Assembly: GCA_016192075.1 (NCBI GenBank)
Contig: JACPUU010000001.1
Span: 434,001 to 498,000 of the forward strand
Length of the DNA stretch: 64,000 nucleotides
Source of the DNA: Bacteroidota bacterium
Lineage (GTDB): Bacteria > Bacteroidota > Bacteroidia > Flavobacteriales_D > Crocinitomicaceae
Direction of reading: 5' to 3'
Of the stretch, positions 1 to 9,047 are shown piece after piece. Position numbers and translations under genes: made by a program. The notes under the pieces were generated by a model. The model was given only the letters and a program-made list of their open reading frames with translations, did not search any database and was not told where the DNA came from. Every line of letters starts with the position of its first letter. The stretch's first letter is position 1.

Positions 1-1281
1 TTCAAAAACAATCGTATCTCCCGGCTTAACCATACTCTTAAATTTCACGTTGTCAATTTTCATGAAATACGTAGAGTACAGGTGCGGGTCATCTACTTTG
101 CTAAGCGCAAATACGCCGCCACATTGGGCCATTGCTTCGATCTGAAGTACTCCCGGAAAAATAGGATTACCCGGAAAATGCCCGGTAAACTGGGGCTCAT
201 TCATGGTGATGTTTTTTACACCAATAATGGTGTCTTCGGTAATATCCATCACTTTATCCACTAATAAAAACGGATAACGGTGCGGCAGCATTTTTTCAAT
301 AGCAACGGTATCGTAGTACGGTTCGCGGGTGAGATCAAAAACCTTGGGTTTATTGACACTCTTTTTGGCATATTCTTTCAGCAATTTTGCAAACTGAACA
401 TTGCCGCCGTGACCCGGGCGGGCAGCTAAAATATGTCCGCGGATTGGTCTGCCAAGCAAAGCTAAATCGCCAACAATGTCAAGCAATTTATGACGTGCCG
501 GTTCATTTTCAAAATGCAGTTTGGTATTGTTAAGGGTACCAATTGTATCAATTGAAATAGAAAGATTTTCTTTCCCTAAAATTTTGGCAAGGCGGTTTAA
601 TTCTTCTTTGCTGATATCAGCACGTTCAACCAAAACAATGGCATTGTCCAGGTCACCGCCTTTAATCAGGCCATTTGTGGCCAGGTATTCCAGTTCTTTT
701 AAAAAGCAAAAGGTGCGGCATTTGGCAATTTCTTTTTCAAAATCACCTATTTTAAACATGCTGGCATGTTGTGTCCCCAATACCGGTGAATTATAGTCAA
801 CCATTACGGTAACGCGGTATTCTTTATCCGGTACAGCCAGAAATTCAGTGCCTTTTTCCGGATCTTCCCATTTAATGTTTTCGTCCAGTTCCAGGTATTC
901 GCGTTCTGCCTCCTGTTCAACCAGCCCTACCGAGCGAATGGCTTTTACAAACGGGTCAGCGCTGCCATCCATAATGGGTACCTCGGGGGCATCCAGCTGA
1001 ATCAGCGCATTGTCTACCTGCATGGCATAAAGCGCAGCCAGAAGGTGCTCAGTGGTATAAACTTTTGCTCCTTTTTCCTCCAGCGTAGTTCCGCGGGCAG
1101 TTGACACCACATTATCCGGGTCAGCCTTAACAATAGGTTTTGATTCAAGATCAATTCGTTGAAACTTATAACCGTGTTTTTCAGGAGCAGGGCAGATGGT
1201 CAGGTTTACTAATTCTCCGGTGTGCAGACCAACTCCGGAGAGTTTAATTTCACTTGCTAGGGTTTTTTGCTTTTCAGCCAT
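1..1281 (-). CDS. lpxC: Bifunctional LpxC-FabZ (UDP-3-O-acyl-GlcNAc deacetylase / 3-hydroxyacyl-ACP dehydratase), 3' end cut by window
   Basis: The frame is open from an ATG at 1281 to the left edge, so the C-terminus is missing. The N-terminal part is LpxC, the committed zinc-dependent deacetylase of lipid A synthesis: the start SGVGLHTGE, the TTEHLLAAL segment and the zinc/catalytic HKLLD motif (about residue 261) are all readable. The C-terminal part is FabZ, the dehydratase of fatty acid elongation: MLPHRYPF (about residue 330) and [11 protein letters not shown] with the following QIEAMAQ carry its catalytic His and Glu. This fusion is a known arrangement in Bacteroidota and places lipid A synthesis and fatty acid elongation in one polypeptide. 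It overlaps the end of lpxD by 8 bases (ATGGCTGA), which implies translational coupling in one transcript. Confidence 0.97.
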   Translation of the reverse strand, partial: MAEKQKTLASEIKLSGVGLHTGELVNLTICPAPEKHGYKFQRIDLESKPIVKADPDNVVSTARGTTLEEKGAKVYTTEHLLAALYAMQVDNALIQLDAPEVPIMDGSADPFVKAIRSVGLVEQEAEREYLELDENIKWEDPEKGTEFLAVPDKEYRVTVMVDYNSPVLGTQHASMFKIGDFEKEIAKCRTFCFLKELEYLATNGLIKGGDLDNAIVLVERADISKEELNRLAKILGKENLSISIDTIGTLNNTKLHFENEPARHKLLDIVGDLALLGRPIRGHILAARPGHGGNVQFAKLLKEYAKKSVNKPKVFDLTREPYYDTVAIEKMLPHRYPFLLVDKVMDITEDTIIGVKNITMNEPQFTGHFPGNPIFPGVLQIEAMAQCGGVFALSKVDDPHLYSTYFMKIDNVKFKSMVKPGDTIVFE

Positions 1282-2332
1282 TGAGTTTTTGGTTTTCTTT
1301 TAACTTTTTTAATTCTGACTCCACCTCACGCAAACGGTCCAGTATTTGTGGAAGCCGTCTGAATCCCATATATGATTTTTTATATTCTTCAGCATCGTAG
1401 GCAGGTGACCCAAGTATGGTTGTGCCTTCTTCTTTAATGGTTTTTGGCACGCCTGCCTGGGCCCCGATCATGGTTCCGTTGGCTAATGAAATGTGCCCGA
1501 CAATCCCCACCTGTCCGCCTACCATCATGTTTTTTCCAAGTTTGGCTGAACCTGCAATACCGCCCTGGGCGGCCATTACTGTATTTTCACCAATAACCAC
1601 ATTGTGCCCTATCTGAACCAGGTTGTCAATTTTTACCCCTTTTTTAATGATGGTTGAACCCAGTGTTGCCCTGTCAATACAAGTATTAGCACCAATCTCT
1701 ACATGATCTTCAAGAATGACATTGCCTATTTGAGGTACTTTCTGATAGTTGTTTTCAGAGTTTGGAACAAAACCAAATCCGTCTGCGCCAATAACCGCAC
1801 CTGAGTGAATGGTACAATGTGCTCCCACCTGGCAGTCACGGTAAACAGAAACATTGGCATAAATTTTTGACCCGCTGCCTATTTTGGCATTGTCGCCAAT
1901 AAAGGTGTTTGGATAAATGTGTACGCCATCACCTATTTCAGCCTGATCACTGATGTAAGCAAAGGCACCAATGTAAACATCTTTACCAATGCGGGCACTT
2001 GGCGATACATACGCCCGCTCTTCAATCAGGGGTTGCTTTGCGGTAGCCTGGTCATAGAACTGCAACAGTTTGGCAAAGCAGGAATAAGCCTCTTCTACCT
2101 TAATGAGCGTGCAGTTTTCAGAAATGGGTTTCTGCGGGGTAAACGTATTGTTCACAATTACGATCGATGCCTGGGTGGTATAGATGTAATCCTCATACTT
2201 GGGATTTGCCAGAAATGACAATGTCCCAGCCTTTCCTTCTTCTATTTTAGAAAGACCATTTACCTTAACGTTTGGATTTCCAACGATTTGTCCGTTCAGA
2301 ATGCCAGCGATCTGTTGAGCCGAAAATTCCAT
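1274..2332 (-). CDS. lpxD: UDP-3-O-(3-hydroxyacyl)glucosamine N-acyltransferase LpxD
   Basis: This 352-residue protein adds the second acyl chain to UDP-acyl-glucosamine in cytoplasmic lipid A synthesis. Residues about 1-100 form the uridine-binding N-domain. The rest is a left-handed beta helix made of many hexapeptide repeats (I-G-x-x-x-x style), including GADGFGF and the [11 protein letters not shown] segment that holds the catalytic His. A short C-terminal helix ([12 protein letters not shown]) follows, as is usual in the family. Length is normal. The gene is immediately upstream of lpxC-fabZ and overlaps it, so the two form a lipid A operon running leftward. Confidence 0.97.
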   Translation of the reverse strand: MEFSAQQIAGILNGQIVGNPNVKVNGLSKIEEGKAGTLSFLANPKYEDYIYTTQASIVIVNNTFTPQKPISENCTLIKVEEAYSCFAKLLQFYDQATAKQPLIEERAYVSPSARIGKDVYIGAFAYISDQAEIGDGVHIYPNTFIGDNAKIGSGSKIYANVSVYRDCQVGAHCTIHSGAVIGADGFGFVPNSENNYQKVPQIGNVILEDHVEIGANTCIDRATLGSTIIKKGVKIDNLVQIGHNVVIGENTVMAAQGGIAGSAKLGKNMMVGGQVGIVGHISLANGTMIGAQAGVPKTIKEEGTTILGSPAYDAEEYKKSYMGFRRLPQILDRLREVESELKKLKENQKLNG

Positions 2333-2425
2333 TCTTCAAAATTAATAATAAAAATCTGCCTGTTTACAGTACTTGACGAAGTTTTCAACAAAGCGTTTGA
2401 GGATTGCCCCGGTTTTTGTTAACAA

Positions 2426-3664
2426 TCAGGGGAGGTTGGCGTAACAAAAGCAGAATTTTTCGACGGGTTTGGTAAGTGCCAGAATGTTCAGGTTATCAGA
2501 TGCCTGAACAATATCCTGGGTGCCGCCTGAACGTGACAGAATGATGATTTGCTTGTCTTTTTCATCGTAGGCACTGTTTACCAGCTTTTCGGTTATGGCA
2601 AAATAAGCTGTCTGATCAGCCGGAATAGACAATGCCTGGGCTATTTTTGTTTTTTGAGAAGCAATTTTTTCGGCGCTGAAGGTTTCTTTCGAAATTTCGG
2701 TTTTAAACAATTTCCGCGATAAAATCATTTTGCACAGGGTAGACAGAATTTTGTCATCGCAGGTTTGCCACACTTTTACAGAGGTAATGACATCGTTATC
2801 ATCAATCAATGCAAAGTTTTCAAGCCAGGCTGAGCCGTTTTTGAAATCATCGAGATTGACCTGGTTTTGAAGAAACAGTTTCAGACTTGGACTGGCAAAG
2901 AGATCATGCCCCTGCAGGTACAGTTCTTTGGCTCTTTTCAAAATGCTGGTAAGCATGTATTCCGATGCGACAACTGTTTTGTGCATATATACCTGCCAGT
3001 ACATGATACGGCGCGCTCCAATAAAGTTTTCAATACTGTAAATTCCTTTTTCTTCAACCACCAGGTTGCCATTTACCACATCCAGCATGGTTATAATTCG
3101 TTCACTGCCTATAACGCCTTCTTCAACCCCGGTAAAATAACTGTCGCGCTGCAGGTAATCAAGCCGGTCCATATCCAGCTGTCCGCTTACAAGCTGGTGC
3201 AGAAACTTTTTTGAATAACGGTTGGTAAAAATTTCAATGGCTGTTTTCAGTCTGCCGTTAAATTTCCGGTTCAGTTCTTCCATAAAAAGCAGGGAAACCT
3301 CTTCATGGTGTACCTTTTCAAGCAGTGAATGCTCAAGCGTATGTGAAAACGGGCCATGGCCAATGTCATGCAGCAAAATAGCTACCAGGGCTCCCAAACG
3401 CTCTTCGTCTGTAATTTCTACCCTTTTGTTGCGTAACACATCAATGGCCTTTACCATCAGGTGCATGGCGCCCAGGGCATGATGAAAGCGTGTGTGGTTG
3501 GCTCCCGGGTAAACCAGGTGTGACAGGCCCAATTGCTTGATGCGTCTCAGTCGTTGAAAATAGGGGTGCTCCATCAGGTCATAAATCAATTCGTCCGGAA
3601 TTGTAATAAAGCCGTGTACGGGATCGTTTATGATCTTTCTTTTATTATGTGATGACTGACTCAC
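2426..3664 (-). CDS. HD-domain phosphohydrolase (dNTP triphosphohydrolase / SAMHD1-like, COG1078)
   Basis: A protein of about 412 residues with the metal-binding signature of HD phosphohydrolases: RFHHALGAMHLM (residues 59-70) followed by LLHDIGHGPFSH with the His-Asp pair at residues 99-100, and a later D-M-D-R-L-D-Y-L-Q-R-D-S segment. Members are cytoplasmic and cleave nucleotides or related phosphoesters; the substrate cannot be read from sequence. The frame stays open upstream to 3874, but that would run into porX on the other strand and adds a low-complexity Cys/Ser-rich leader, so I place the start at a GTG (3664), a few residues before the conserved IINDPVHGFI. A TTG two codons further up is an alternative. 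Divergent from porX. Confidence 0.88.
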   Translation of the reverse strand: MSQSSHNKRKIINDPVHGFITIPDELIYDLMEHPYFQRLRRIKQLGLSHLVYPGANHTRFHHALGAMHLMVKAIDVLRNKRVEITDEERLGALVAILLHDIGHGPFSHTLEHSLLEKVHHEEVSLLFMEELNRKFNGRLKTAIEIFTNRYSKKFLHQLVSGQLDMDRLDYLQRDSYFTGVEEGVIGSERIITMLDVVNGNLVVEEKGIYSIENFIGARRIMYWQVYMHKTVVASEYMLTSILKRAKELYLQGHDLFASPSLKLFLQNQVNLDDFKNGSAWLENFALIDDNDVITSVKVWQTCDDKILSTLCKMILSRKLFKTEISKETFSAEKIASQKTKIAQALSIPADQTAYFAITEKLVNSAYDEKDKQIIILSRSGGTQDIVQASDNLNILALTKPVEKFCFCYANLP

Positions 3665-3709
3665 GCGCAATTTGACTAAATTTAACACCTGCTTCAGGCT
3701 AAAAAGTAC

Positions 3710-3729
3710 GGACACGATTAATCGCGTCC
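3710..3729. repeat. 20-bp near-perfect palindrome between divergent genes
   Basis: GGACACGATTAATCGCGTCC pairs with itself at 9 of 10 positions (mismatch at arm position 5). It lies between the HD gene and porX, about 47 bases upstream of the porX ATG. It may be an operator for a dimeric regulator, or a dispersed intergenic palindrome of the kind that recurs in many bacterial genomes. Only one copy was noticed in this window. Confidence 0.5.
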
Positions 3730-3776
3730 CTGACTGACAACAAAAGCAGGGATCAAAACTAATTAAAAAACAACAG

Positions 3777-5321
3777 ATGGAAGCAAGAATTTTATGGGCT
3801 GACGACGAAATTGACCTCTTAAAACCGCATATTCTCTTTTTGGAGTCAAAAGGATATAAAATTGACACGGCCAATAATGGTTCAGATGCTGTTGATTTAA
3901 GTTCAGATACGCATTACGATATCATTTTTCTGGACGAAAATATGCCGGGCCTTACCGGGCTTGAAACGCTGGCGCGGATCAAAGAGAAGAAGCCCAACGT
4001 GCCGGTTATTATGATTACCAAAAGTGAAGAAGAGCATATTATGGAAGAGGCCATTGGCGGACAGATTTCAGATTACCTGATCAAACCGGTCAATCCTAAC
4101 CAGATACTGCTTTCGCTTAAAAAACACCTGAAAACAAAAGACCTTGTCAGCCAGAAAACGACCAGTGATTACCAGGCAGAATTCAGGCAGCTTGGAATGC
4201 GTATCAATGACCGGCCTGATGCCGCTGAATGGACAGAAATCTATGAAAAACTGGTGATGTGGGAACTTAAACTGGAACAATCCAGTGATGAAAGCATGAA
4301 AGAAATTTTCAGCATGCAGAAAAAAGACGCCAATGCCCAGTTTTGTAAATTTGTTGACAAAAATTACCGTGACTGGCTGCACGGTGATGAAGATGCCCCC
4401 ATTCTCTCGCATCAGCTTTTGGCTAAAAAAGTATTTCCGCTGGTGGGTAAAGAACCCGTCTTTTTGATTGTGATTGACAACCTTCGGTTTGATCAGTGGA
4501 AAATTCTTCAGCCGTTGGTAAGCGAATATTTCAATGTGGAGAAAGAAGAACTTTTTTATTCCATTTTGCCCACAGCTACCCATTATGCACGCAATGCCTT
4601 ATTTGCCGGAATGATGCCGTTGGAAATTTCAAAAAAATTCCCTAAATTTTGGATGAATGAAAACGATGAGGGAGGCAAAAATATGCATGAGGCAGATTTT
4701 CTGGAGGCCAACCTGAAGCGCAATAATAAAAATGTGAAAATGTCTTACAACAAAGTCATTAAACTTGATTTTGCCAAACGAATGGTAGACAAGTTCAATG
4801 AATTGCTGCACAACGACCTCAACGTTATTGTTTACAATTTTGTAGACATGCTGTCACATGCCCGCACTGAAATGGAAGTTATAAAAGAACTGGCAGACGA
4901 TGAGTCAGCCTACCGGTCACTTACAGCTTCATGGTTTAATCATTCACCGCTGAAAGAAATTCTGAAAAAAATTGCCGAGAAAAAAATAAGAACGTTCATT
5001 ACAACAGACCATGGTACCATTCGGGTAAATAATGCAATTAAAGTAGTGGGTGACAAAGCCACCAACACCAACCTGCGTTATAAAGTGGGCAAAAACCTGG
5101 ATTATAATGCCAAAGAAGTGCTGGTCTCTACCAATCCTGAAGACATTCAATTACCGAAAGAAAATGTAAGTTCATCATTCATTTTTGCCAAAGAAAATGA
5201 CTTTTTTGCGTATCCGAACAATTACAATCATTACGTGAATTATTACAATGACACTTTTCAGCATGGAGGAATTTCGCTGGAAGAAATGATTATACCGTTT
5301 ATTGAATTGCGTGCAAAATAA
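3777..5321 (+). CDS. porX: PorX: response regulator with PglZ/alkaline-phosphatase-like domain, T9SS regulator
   Basis: 514 residues. Residues 1-120 are a CheY-like receiver: the acidic pair at D9-D10, phosphoacceptor D53 in FLDENMPG, and the conserved Lys in LIKPVNP. From about residue 200 comes a PglZ-type alkaline phosphatase superfamily domain with metal-binding segments VIDNLRFDQW (about 235), TATHYARNALF (about 264) and TTDHGT (about 410). This architecture defines PorX, which works with the kinase PorY and sigma factor SigP to control type IX secretion genes; its effector domain has been described as a phosphodiesterase on oligonucleotides. The predicted T9SS cargo proteins later in the window fit. 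No porY lies beside it. It is followed 3 bases later by tsaE, so it heads a porX-tsaE-ald transcript. Confidence 0.95.
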   Translation: MEARILWADDEIDLLKPHILFLESKGYKIDTANNGSDAVDLSSDTHYDIIFLDENMPGLTGLETLARIKEKKPNVPVIMITKSEEEHIMEEAIGGQISDYLIKPVNPNQILLSLKKHLKTKDLVSQKTTSDYQAEFRQLGMRINDRPDAAEWTEIYEKLVMWELKLEQSSDESMKEIFSMQKKDANAQFCKFVDKNYRDWLHGDEDAPILSHQLLAKKVFPLVGKEPVFLIVIDNLRFDQWKILQPLVSEYFNVEKEELFYSILPTATHYARNALFAGMMPLEISKKFPKFWMNENDEGGKNMHEADFLEANLKRNNKNVKMSYNKVIKLDFAKRMVDKFNELLHNDLNVIVYNFVDMLSHARTEMEVIKELADDESAYRSLTASWFNHSPLKEILKKIAEKKIRTFITTDHGTIRVNNAIKVVGDKATNTNLRYKVGKNLDYNAKEVLVSTNPEDIQLPKENVSSSFIFAKENDFFAYPNNYNHYVNYYNDTFQHGGISLEEMIIPFIELRAK

Positions 5322-5324
5322 ATC

Positions 5325-5756
5325 ATGTCTGATCATCTGAAAATTGAAATGCAAAGCCTGGCTGATCTTCAGAATGCAGCCAGCCGGTTTTTACGTTTTA
5401 TTGAAAACCAGCCGGTACGGTTTGTTGCTTTTAAGGGGGAAATGGGTGCCGGAAAAACAACCTTTATTTCAGCACTTATGAAAGAAATGAAGGTGGAAGA
5501 TCATGGTTCTTCACCTACCTTTGCATTGATAAATGAGTATCATTCGCCGCTGTTTGGGCGAATTTTTCATTGTGATTTTTACAGGCTTAAATCGTCGCTT
5601 GAGGCGCTTGATCTGGGGGTAGAAGAAATGTTTGAGGACGATGCCTGGATTTTTGCAGAGTGGCCTGAAAGGCTGGGTAACCTTTTGCCCGATAAAATCG
5701 TAGATGTTAGAATCATTGATCACAAGGGGTGTCGAATAATTGAAGCAAACGTATGA
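5325..5756 (+). CDS. tsaE: tRNA threonylcarbamoyladenosine biosynthesis ATPase TsaE
   Basis: 143 residues, the normal size for TsaE. The P-loop GEMGAGKTTFI is at about residue 40, followed by the switch-like SSPTFALINEY and the HCDFYRLKS segment typical of the family, and then a WPERLGNLLP motif. TsaE is the ATPase that drives the TsaB-TsaD complex in making the t6A modification of tRNAs reading ANN codons. It starts 3 bases after porX, and its stop overlaps the ald start (ATGA at 5753-5756), so it is translationally coupled on both sides. Confidence 0.95.
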   Translation: MSDHLKIEMQSLADLQNAASRFLRFIENQPVRFVAFKGEMGAGKTTFISALMKEMKVEDHGSSPTFALINEYHSPLFGRIFHCDFYRLKSSLEALDLGVEEMFEDDAWIFAEWPERLGNLLPDKIVDVRIIDHKGCRIIEANV

Positions 5757-6973
5757 TAACTGATCCGGAAGCGCTGAAGTCGTTGATAAAAGAGGGGAGC
5801 TTACTCCCCCAGGAAGAGATGCTGGCAATTGGCCGCAAAAAAGGAAAACTTGTTATCGGGATTCCCCGCGAAACAACCTACCAGGAGAATCGTGTTGCCC
5901 TGACACCTGAAGCGGTCCAGTTCCTGGTCAGCAATGGTCATCAGATACTGGTAGAAACCAAGGCGGGTGAAAGTGCCCGTTATGGTGATCATGATTATTC
6001 TGAGGCCGGTGCTGAAATTTCGTATGATAAGGCAGAGGTTTTTAAAGCCAACATTATTATTAAAGTAGCCCCTCCTTCTGATGAAGAAATAGAATTAATG
6101 CCCGGCAACCAGACACTCATTTCTGCCCTGCAGCTGACACTGCATCCAAAGAAAACACTGGTGGCCCTGATGAATAAAAAAATTACGGCTATTGCCTGGG
6201 ATTATATTCAGGACGAGCACCAGATTTTTCCGGTAGTACGCGCTATGGGTGAAATTGCCGGTAACACATCCATTCTGATTGCGGCTGAATTGTTGTCTAA
6301 TTATAAAACCGGGAAAGGAATTATGATGGGCGGTGTAGCCGGTGTTCAACCAACTGAAGTGCTTATACTGGGGGCTGGTACCGTGGGTGAATATGCCTGT
6401 CGTGCAGCAATGGGGCTTGGCGCCTCGGTAAAAGTATTTGACAATTCCATTTCCAAATTACGCCGTTTGCAAAATGATATCGGCCACCGCATTTTTACAT
6501 CGGTTATTCAGCCTAAAATTCTTGAAAAAGCCATCATGCGGGCCGATGTGGTGATTGGCGCCGTTCGGGCTCCTTTTGGGCGCACACCGTGTATTGTATC
6601 TGAAGAAATGGTAAAAACCATGAAAGCCGGTTCTGTTATTGTGGATGTGAGTATTGATCAGGGCGGGTGTTTTGAAACATCACGTGTAACCAACCATACC
6701 AAACCAACTTTTGTAGAGCACGATGTGATTCATTATTGTGTGCCCAATGTTGCATCGCGGGTTTCGCGTACTGCGTCTATTGCACTAAGCAATATTTTTT
6801 CACCAATGCTGCTTGAAATGGGTGAAATGGGAGGCTGTAAAGAAATGATTAAGCGAGATCCCGGTTTCCGCAGCGGTGTTTATATCTACAAAGGAAAACT
6901 TACCAGCGAAATTTTAGGTAAAGTATTTGACCTTCCATTCAAAAATATAGAGCTGCTGCTTGCGGCGCTTTGA
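5753..6973 (+). CDS. ald: Alanine dehydrogenase
   Basis: 406 residues. This NAD-dependent enzyme interconverts L-alanine and pyruvate plus ammonia in the cytoplasm. Visible are the N-terminal substrate-binding half starting at GIPRETTYQENRVALTPE, the glycine-rich NAD loop LILGAGTVGEYAC (about residue 205), and the AMGEIAGNTS and VDVSIDQGGCFETS segments characteristic of Ald rather than of transhydrogenase alpha subunits. A short leader (about 35 residues) precedes the core, as in other Bacteroidota homologues. Start ATG overlaps the tsaE stop by 4 bases. Last gene of the porX-tsaE-ald unit. Confidence 0.95.
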   Translation: MITDPEALKSLIKEGSLLPQEEMLAIGRKKGKLVIGIPRETTYQENRVALTPEAVQFLVSNGHQILVETKAGESARYGDHDYSEAGAEISYDKAEVFKANIIIKVAPPSDEEIELMPGNQTLISALQLTLHPKKTLVALMNKKITAIAWDYIQDEHQIFPVVRAMGEIAGNTSILIAAELLSNYKTGKGIMMGGVAGVQPTEVLILGAGTVGEYACRAAMGLGASVKVFDNSISKLRRLQNDIGHRIFTSVIQPKILEKAIMRADVVIGAVRAPFGRTPCIVSEEMVKTMKAGSVIVDVSIDQGGCFETSRVTNHTKPTFVEHDVIHYCVPNVASRVSRTASIALSNIFSPMLLEMGEMGGCKEMIKRDPGFRSGVYIYKGKLTSEILGKVFDLPFKNIELLLAAL

Positions 6974-6983
6974 TGTTTTTTTC

Positions 6984-7015
6984 TCCCCCATGCGGGGAAT
7001 TTCTTTTGTGTTTTT
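6984..7015 (+). terminator. Weak intrinsic terminator after ald
   Basis: A 5-bp GC-rich stem (TCCCC / GGGGA) with a 5-base loop starts 11 bases after the ald stop and is followed by a T-rich tract (ATTTCTTTTGTGTTTTT). The stem is short, so this is tentative. Confidence 0.4.
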
Positions 7016-7116
7016 GGGTTGATTAACGGCAACGGTTTCGGATGCCCGGTTCTTTTGAATCTGCGGGGCATATATTCCTCACTGTTCTTCGCTTTTGCGC
7101 AGCAAGTACGATTTAT

Positions 7117-7899
7117 TTAATATGCAAACTGCATGTCCATGGCTGGTGTTTTCTGACGCTGTTTAAAGAAGCGGTATGACAGTCCTACATTCGCAGTTTC
7201 AGGAGACCAGATCGAAAATTCAGCATTCAGTGCAAGGTGATCATTGATCAGGTAATTGACACCGGCAAACGTAAACCCGGTAAACATGTGAAACCCGGTT
7301 GGATATTGATTTTGAAGACGTTCTGAAGGCACCATGTCTCTCAGGTGATTGTAATCATAGCTCAGGCCAATTTTTAATTTTACATAGTATTCAAAATTGT
7401 ATGTTCTCAGAATATGAACCTGCGGGTTGAGTGATACATAGAAAAACTGCGAACCATAATATTGGTTGTCAAAATAAATCTCAGAGTTGGCATAAGCCAG
7501 TGTATACCCAAGTGAAAAAGTACTGTCCAGGGCAATGGTGTGTCCAACGCTGAAAAGCGGACTGTGATTTTCAATTCTGAATACATGTTCACTGGTATCA
7601 TTATAAACGCGCATCGAGTTATCCAACCGCAGCGTGTTGAGGCTATACCCGGCTGAAAATTTGAACGAATGATTATAGAATGGTCTGCACGGGGCAGGGG
7701 TAATTTCAAAATCCTGGTTTGCAAGCAGTGCTATACTCATTGTTTTTACAGAGTCAGGCATTCCCATAACGGGTGCGCTGTTTTTTCCGGGATCGCCTGA
7801 TACCAGATCAGAACTATTTGCTAAATCGGTTTGCGAGATTCCATTAATACCTGATAGTGTAATTGACAGCAGCAGGCTCAGAGATAAAATTCGGTTCAT
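7117..7899 (-). CDS. Secreted or outer-membrane beta-barrel-like protein, unknown function
   Basis: 260 residues. The N-terminus MNRILSLSLLLSITLSGINGISQ is a clear Sec signal peptide. The mature part begins with a Ser/Asp-rich stretch and then alternates hydrophobic and polar residues with many aromatics (for example FKFSAGYSLNTLRLDNSMRV and the near-terminal NVGLSYRFFK), the texture of a small outer-membrane beta barrel of about 8 strands. I do not recognise the family. It is a single gene divergent from the LytTR regulator at 8230, and the intergenic region holds LytTR-type boxes, so it could be a target of that regulator (inference). Confidence 0.7.
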   Translation of the reverse strand: MNRILSLSLLLSITLSGINGISQTDLANSSDLVSGDPGKNSAPVMGMPDSVKTMSIALLANQDFEITPAPCRPFYNHSFKFSAGYSLNTLRLDNSMRVYNDTSEHVFRIENHSPLFSVGHTIALDSTFSLGYTLAYANSEIYFDNQYYGSQFFYVSLNPQVHILRTYNFEYYVKLKIGLSYDYNHLRDMVPSERLQNQYPTGFHMFTGFTFAGVNYLINDHLALNAEFSIWSPETANVGLSYRFFKQRQKTPAMDMQFAY

Positions 7900-7920
7900 A
7901 ACGTTTAAGTTTTACATCAC

Positions 7921-7928
7921 CAAAACTA
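7921..7928 (-). promoter_or_regulatory. Candidate -7 element for the 7117-7899 gene
   Basis: Read on the minus strand this is TAGTTTTG, a full match to the Bacteroidota -7 consensus TAnnTTTG, 22 bases upstream of the ATG at 7899. No TTG is found at the expected -33 distance, so support is partial. Confidence 0.35.
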
Positions 7929-8116
7929 GGGTGCCGGTATTGCTTCTGAAGGACATAATTGCCCTTCGTTTCCGGCTAATTTTTGTGCTTTTGCCTGATG
8001 TTTAAGGGATGCAGAAGGGATACACGGAAGGAAAACCGTTGCATCGGTGTCAGATTTTAAATCAAACGTTTAACCCTCTTAAAAAAAGGGTTCCTTATGT
8101 TCGTTTGTAATTTTGA

Positions 8117-8146
8117 AACGTTGGATATTGAAATTGTAACGTTGGG
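8117..8146 (+). promoter_or_regulatory. Two direct LytTR-type binding boxes (AACGTTGG, 21 bp apart)
   Basis: AACGTTGG occurs at 8117-8124 and again at 8138-8145. Both fit the published LytTR pattern [TA][AC][CA]GTTN[AG][TG] in at least 8 of 9 positions (the second copy fits all 9), and the 21-bp period equals two 9-mers with a 12-bp gap, the known geometry of LytTR sites. They lie 84-113 bases upstream of a LytTR response regulator gene, in the region shared with the divergent barrel gene. Autoregulation and control of the neighbour are inferences. The 7900-8229 gap otherwise holds only the weak promoter candidates listed. Confidence 0.6.
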
Positions 8147-8164
8147 AAACTTTAATTGCACTTT

Positions 8165-8198
8165 TTGAGAAACCATAAAAAAAAAGTGGGTACATTTA
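8165..8198 (+). promoter_or_regulatory. Possible promoter of the LytTR regulator gene
   Basis: TTG at 8165-8167 and TACATTTA at 8191-8198 (7 of 8 matches to TAnnTTTG) are separated by 23 bases, at the long end of the accepted range. It sits just downstream of the LytTR boxes and 31 bases upstream of the ATG at 8230. Confidence 0.35.
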
Positions 8199-8229
8199 AA
8201 CAGTTTTAACCCATGGCAGAGTTTGAAAT

Positions 8230-9042
8230 ATGGCAGAAGTTACCTGTATAATTGTCGATGACGAGTTACAAAACCAGGAAGTATTGGTTCGAATGATAGA
8301 TCAGTTTTGCCCATCCGTAAAAGTGTTGGGCCGGGCCGGAAATGTTTCAGAGGCCGTTGAATTGATTGCTAAAACTACCCCCAATATTGTTTTTCTGGAT
8401 ATTGAAATGCCAGGAGGAAATGGATTCACACTTTTTGATGAAATCCGCAATCCTGCATTTTACACCATTTTTACCACCGCACATGCTGAGTATGCAATTA
8501 AGGCCATTAAGTTTGCCGCATTTGACTACCTGCTGAAACCCATTAATCTGACTGAACTGAAAAATGCAGTAGAGAAAGTGGCCGAGCGTTTGCGTGCCGG
8601 AGATCATAAGGCAAGCAATACTGGTAAAATGGCTGAGGTTTTACGGTCAAACAGGCGTGATCAGCGCTATGATTTTACAAAAATTGCATTGCCAACATCT
8701 GAAGGCATTGAATTTTTTGAAGTAGCCGATATTCTTCGCTGCGAGGCTGACCGCGCGTATTGCACCTTTCACCTTGTGAACAAGCGCAAAGTTGTAATCT
8801 CCAAGAGTCTGAAAGAATATGAAGATGTGCTTTCTGAGGCCAATTTTTACCGCATCCATAAATCAAACATGGTTAATATCAAACACGTTCAGAAGTATAT
8901 TCGCGGTAAAGGAGGTTTTGTTAAACTAAGTGACGATTCGCTGGTGGCTGTAGCAATCAGAAAGAAAGAAGAGTTTTTGAATTTCCTCCGCAACCAGAGC
9001 AACCAGGTTGAAATTGAACTGGATGATGAAGTATCGCAATAG
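8230..9042 (+). CDS. LytTR-family response regulator
   Basis: 270 residues. Receiver domain at 1-125 with the acidic pair D10-D11, phosphoacceptor D57 in VFLDIEMPGGNG, and the K of YLLKPINL. A linker is followed by a LytTR DNA-binding domain (about 150-255) with the typical LP(T)SEG..F, ADRAYC, and YRIHKSNMVNIKHVQKYIRGKGG segments. Such regulators are phosphorylated by LytS-type kinases. The 1250-residue kinase at 9048-12800 has exactly that catalytic type and ends 5 bases away on the opposite strand, so the two are a likely pair although convergent. Two LytTR-type boxes upstream suggest autoregulation. Confidence 0.93.
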   Translation: MAEVTCIIVDDELQNQEVLVRMIDQFCPSVKVLGRAGNVSEAVELIAKTTPNIVFLDIEMPGGNGFTLFDEIRNPAFYTIFTTAHAEYAIKAIKFAAFDYLLKPINLTELKNAVEKVAERLRAGDHKASNTGKMAEVLRSNRRDQRYDFTKIALPTSEGIEFFEVADILRCEADRAYCTFHLVNKRKVVISKSLKEYEDVLSEANFYRIHKSNMVNIKHVQKYIRGKGGFVKLSDDSLVAVAIRKKEEFLNFLRNQSNQVEIELDDEVSQ

Positions 9043-9047
9043 GTGTG

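Noticed and set aside
2337..2344. TAATTTTG on the minus strand before lpxD as a promoter element
   Set aside because: It ends 5 bases before the start codon, so transcription would begin at or inside the ATG.
3665..3874. N-terminal extension of the HD phosphohydrolase
   Set aside because: It would overlap porX on the other strand by about 100 bases and adds a Cys/Ser-rich leader with no family resemblance; the conserved part begins just after the GTG at 3664.
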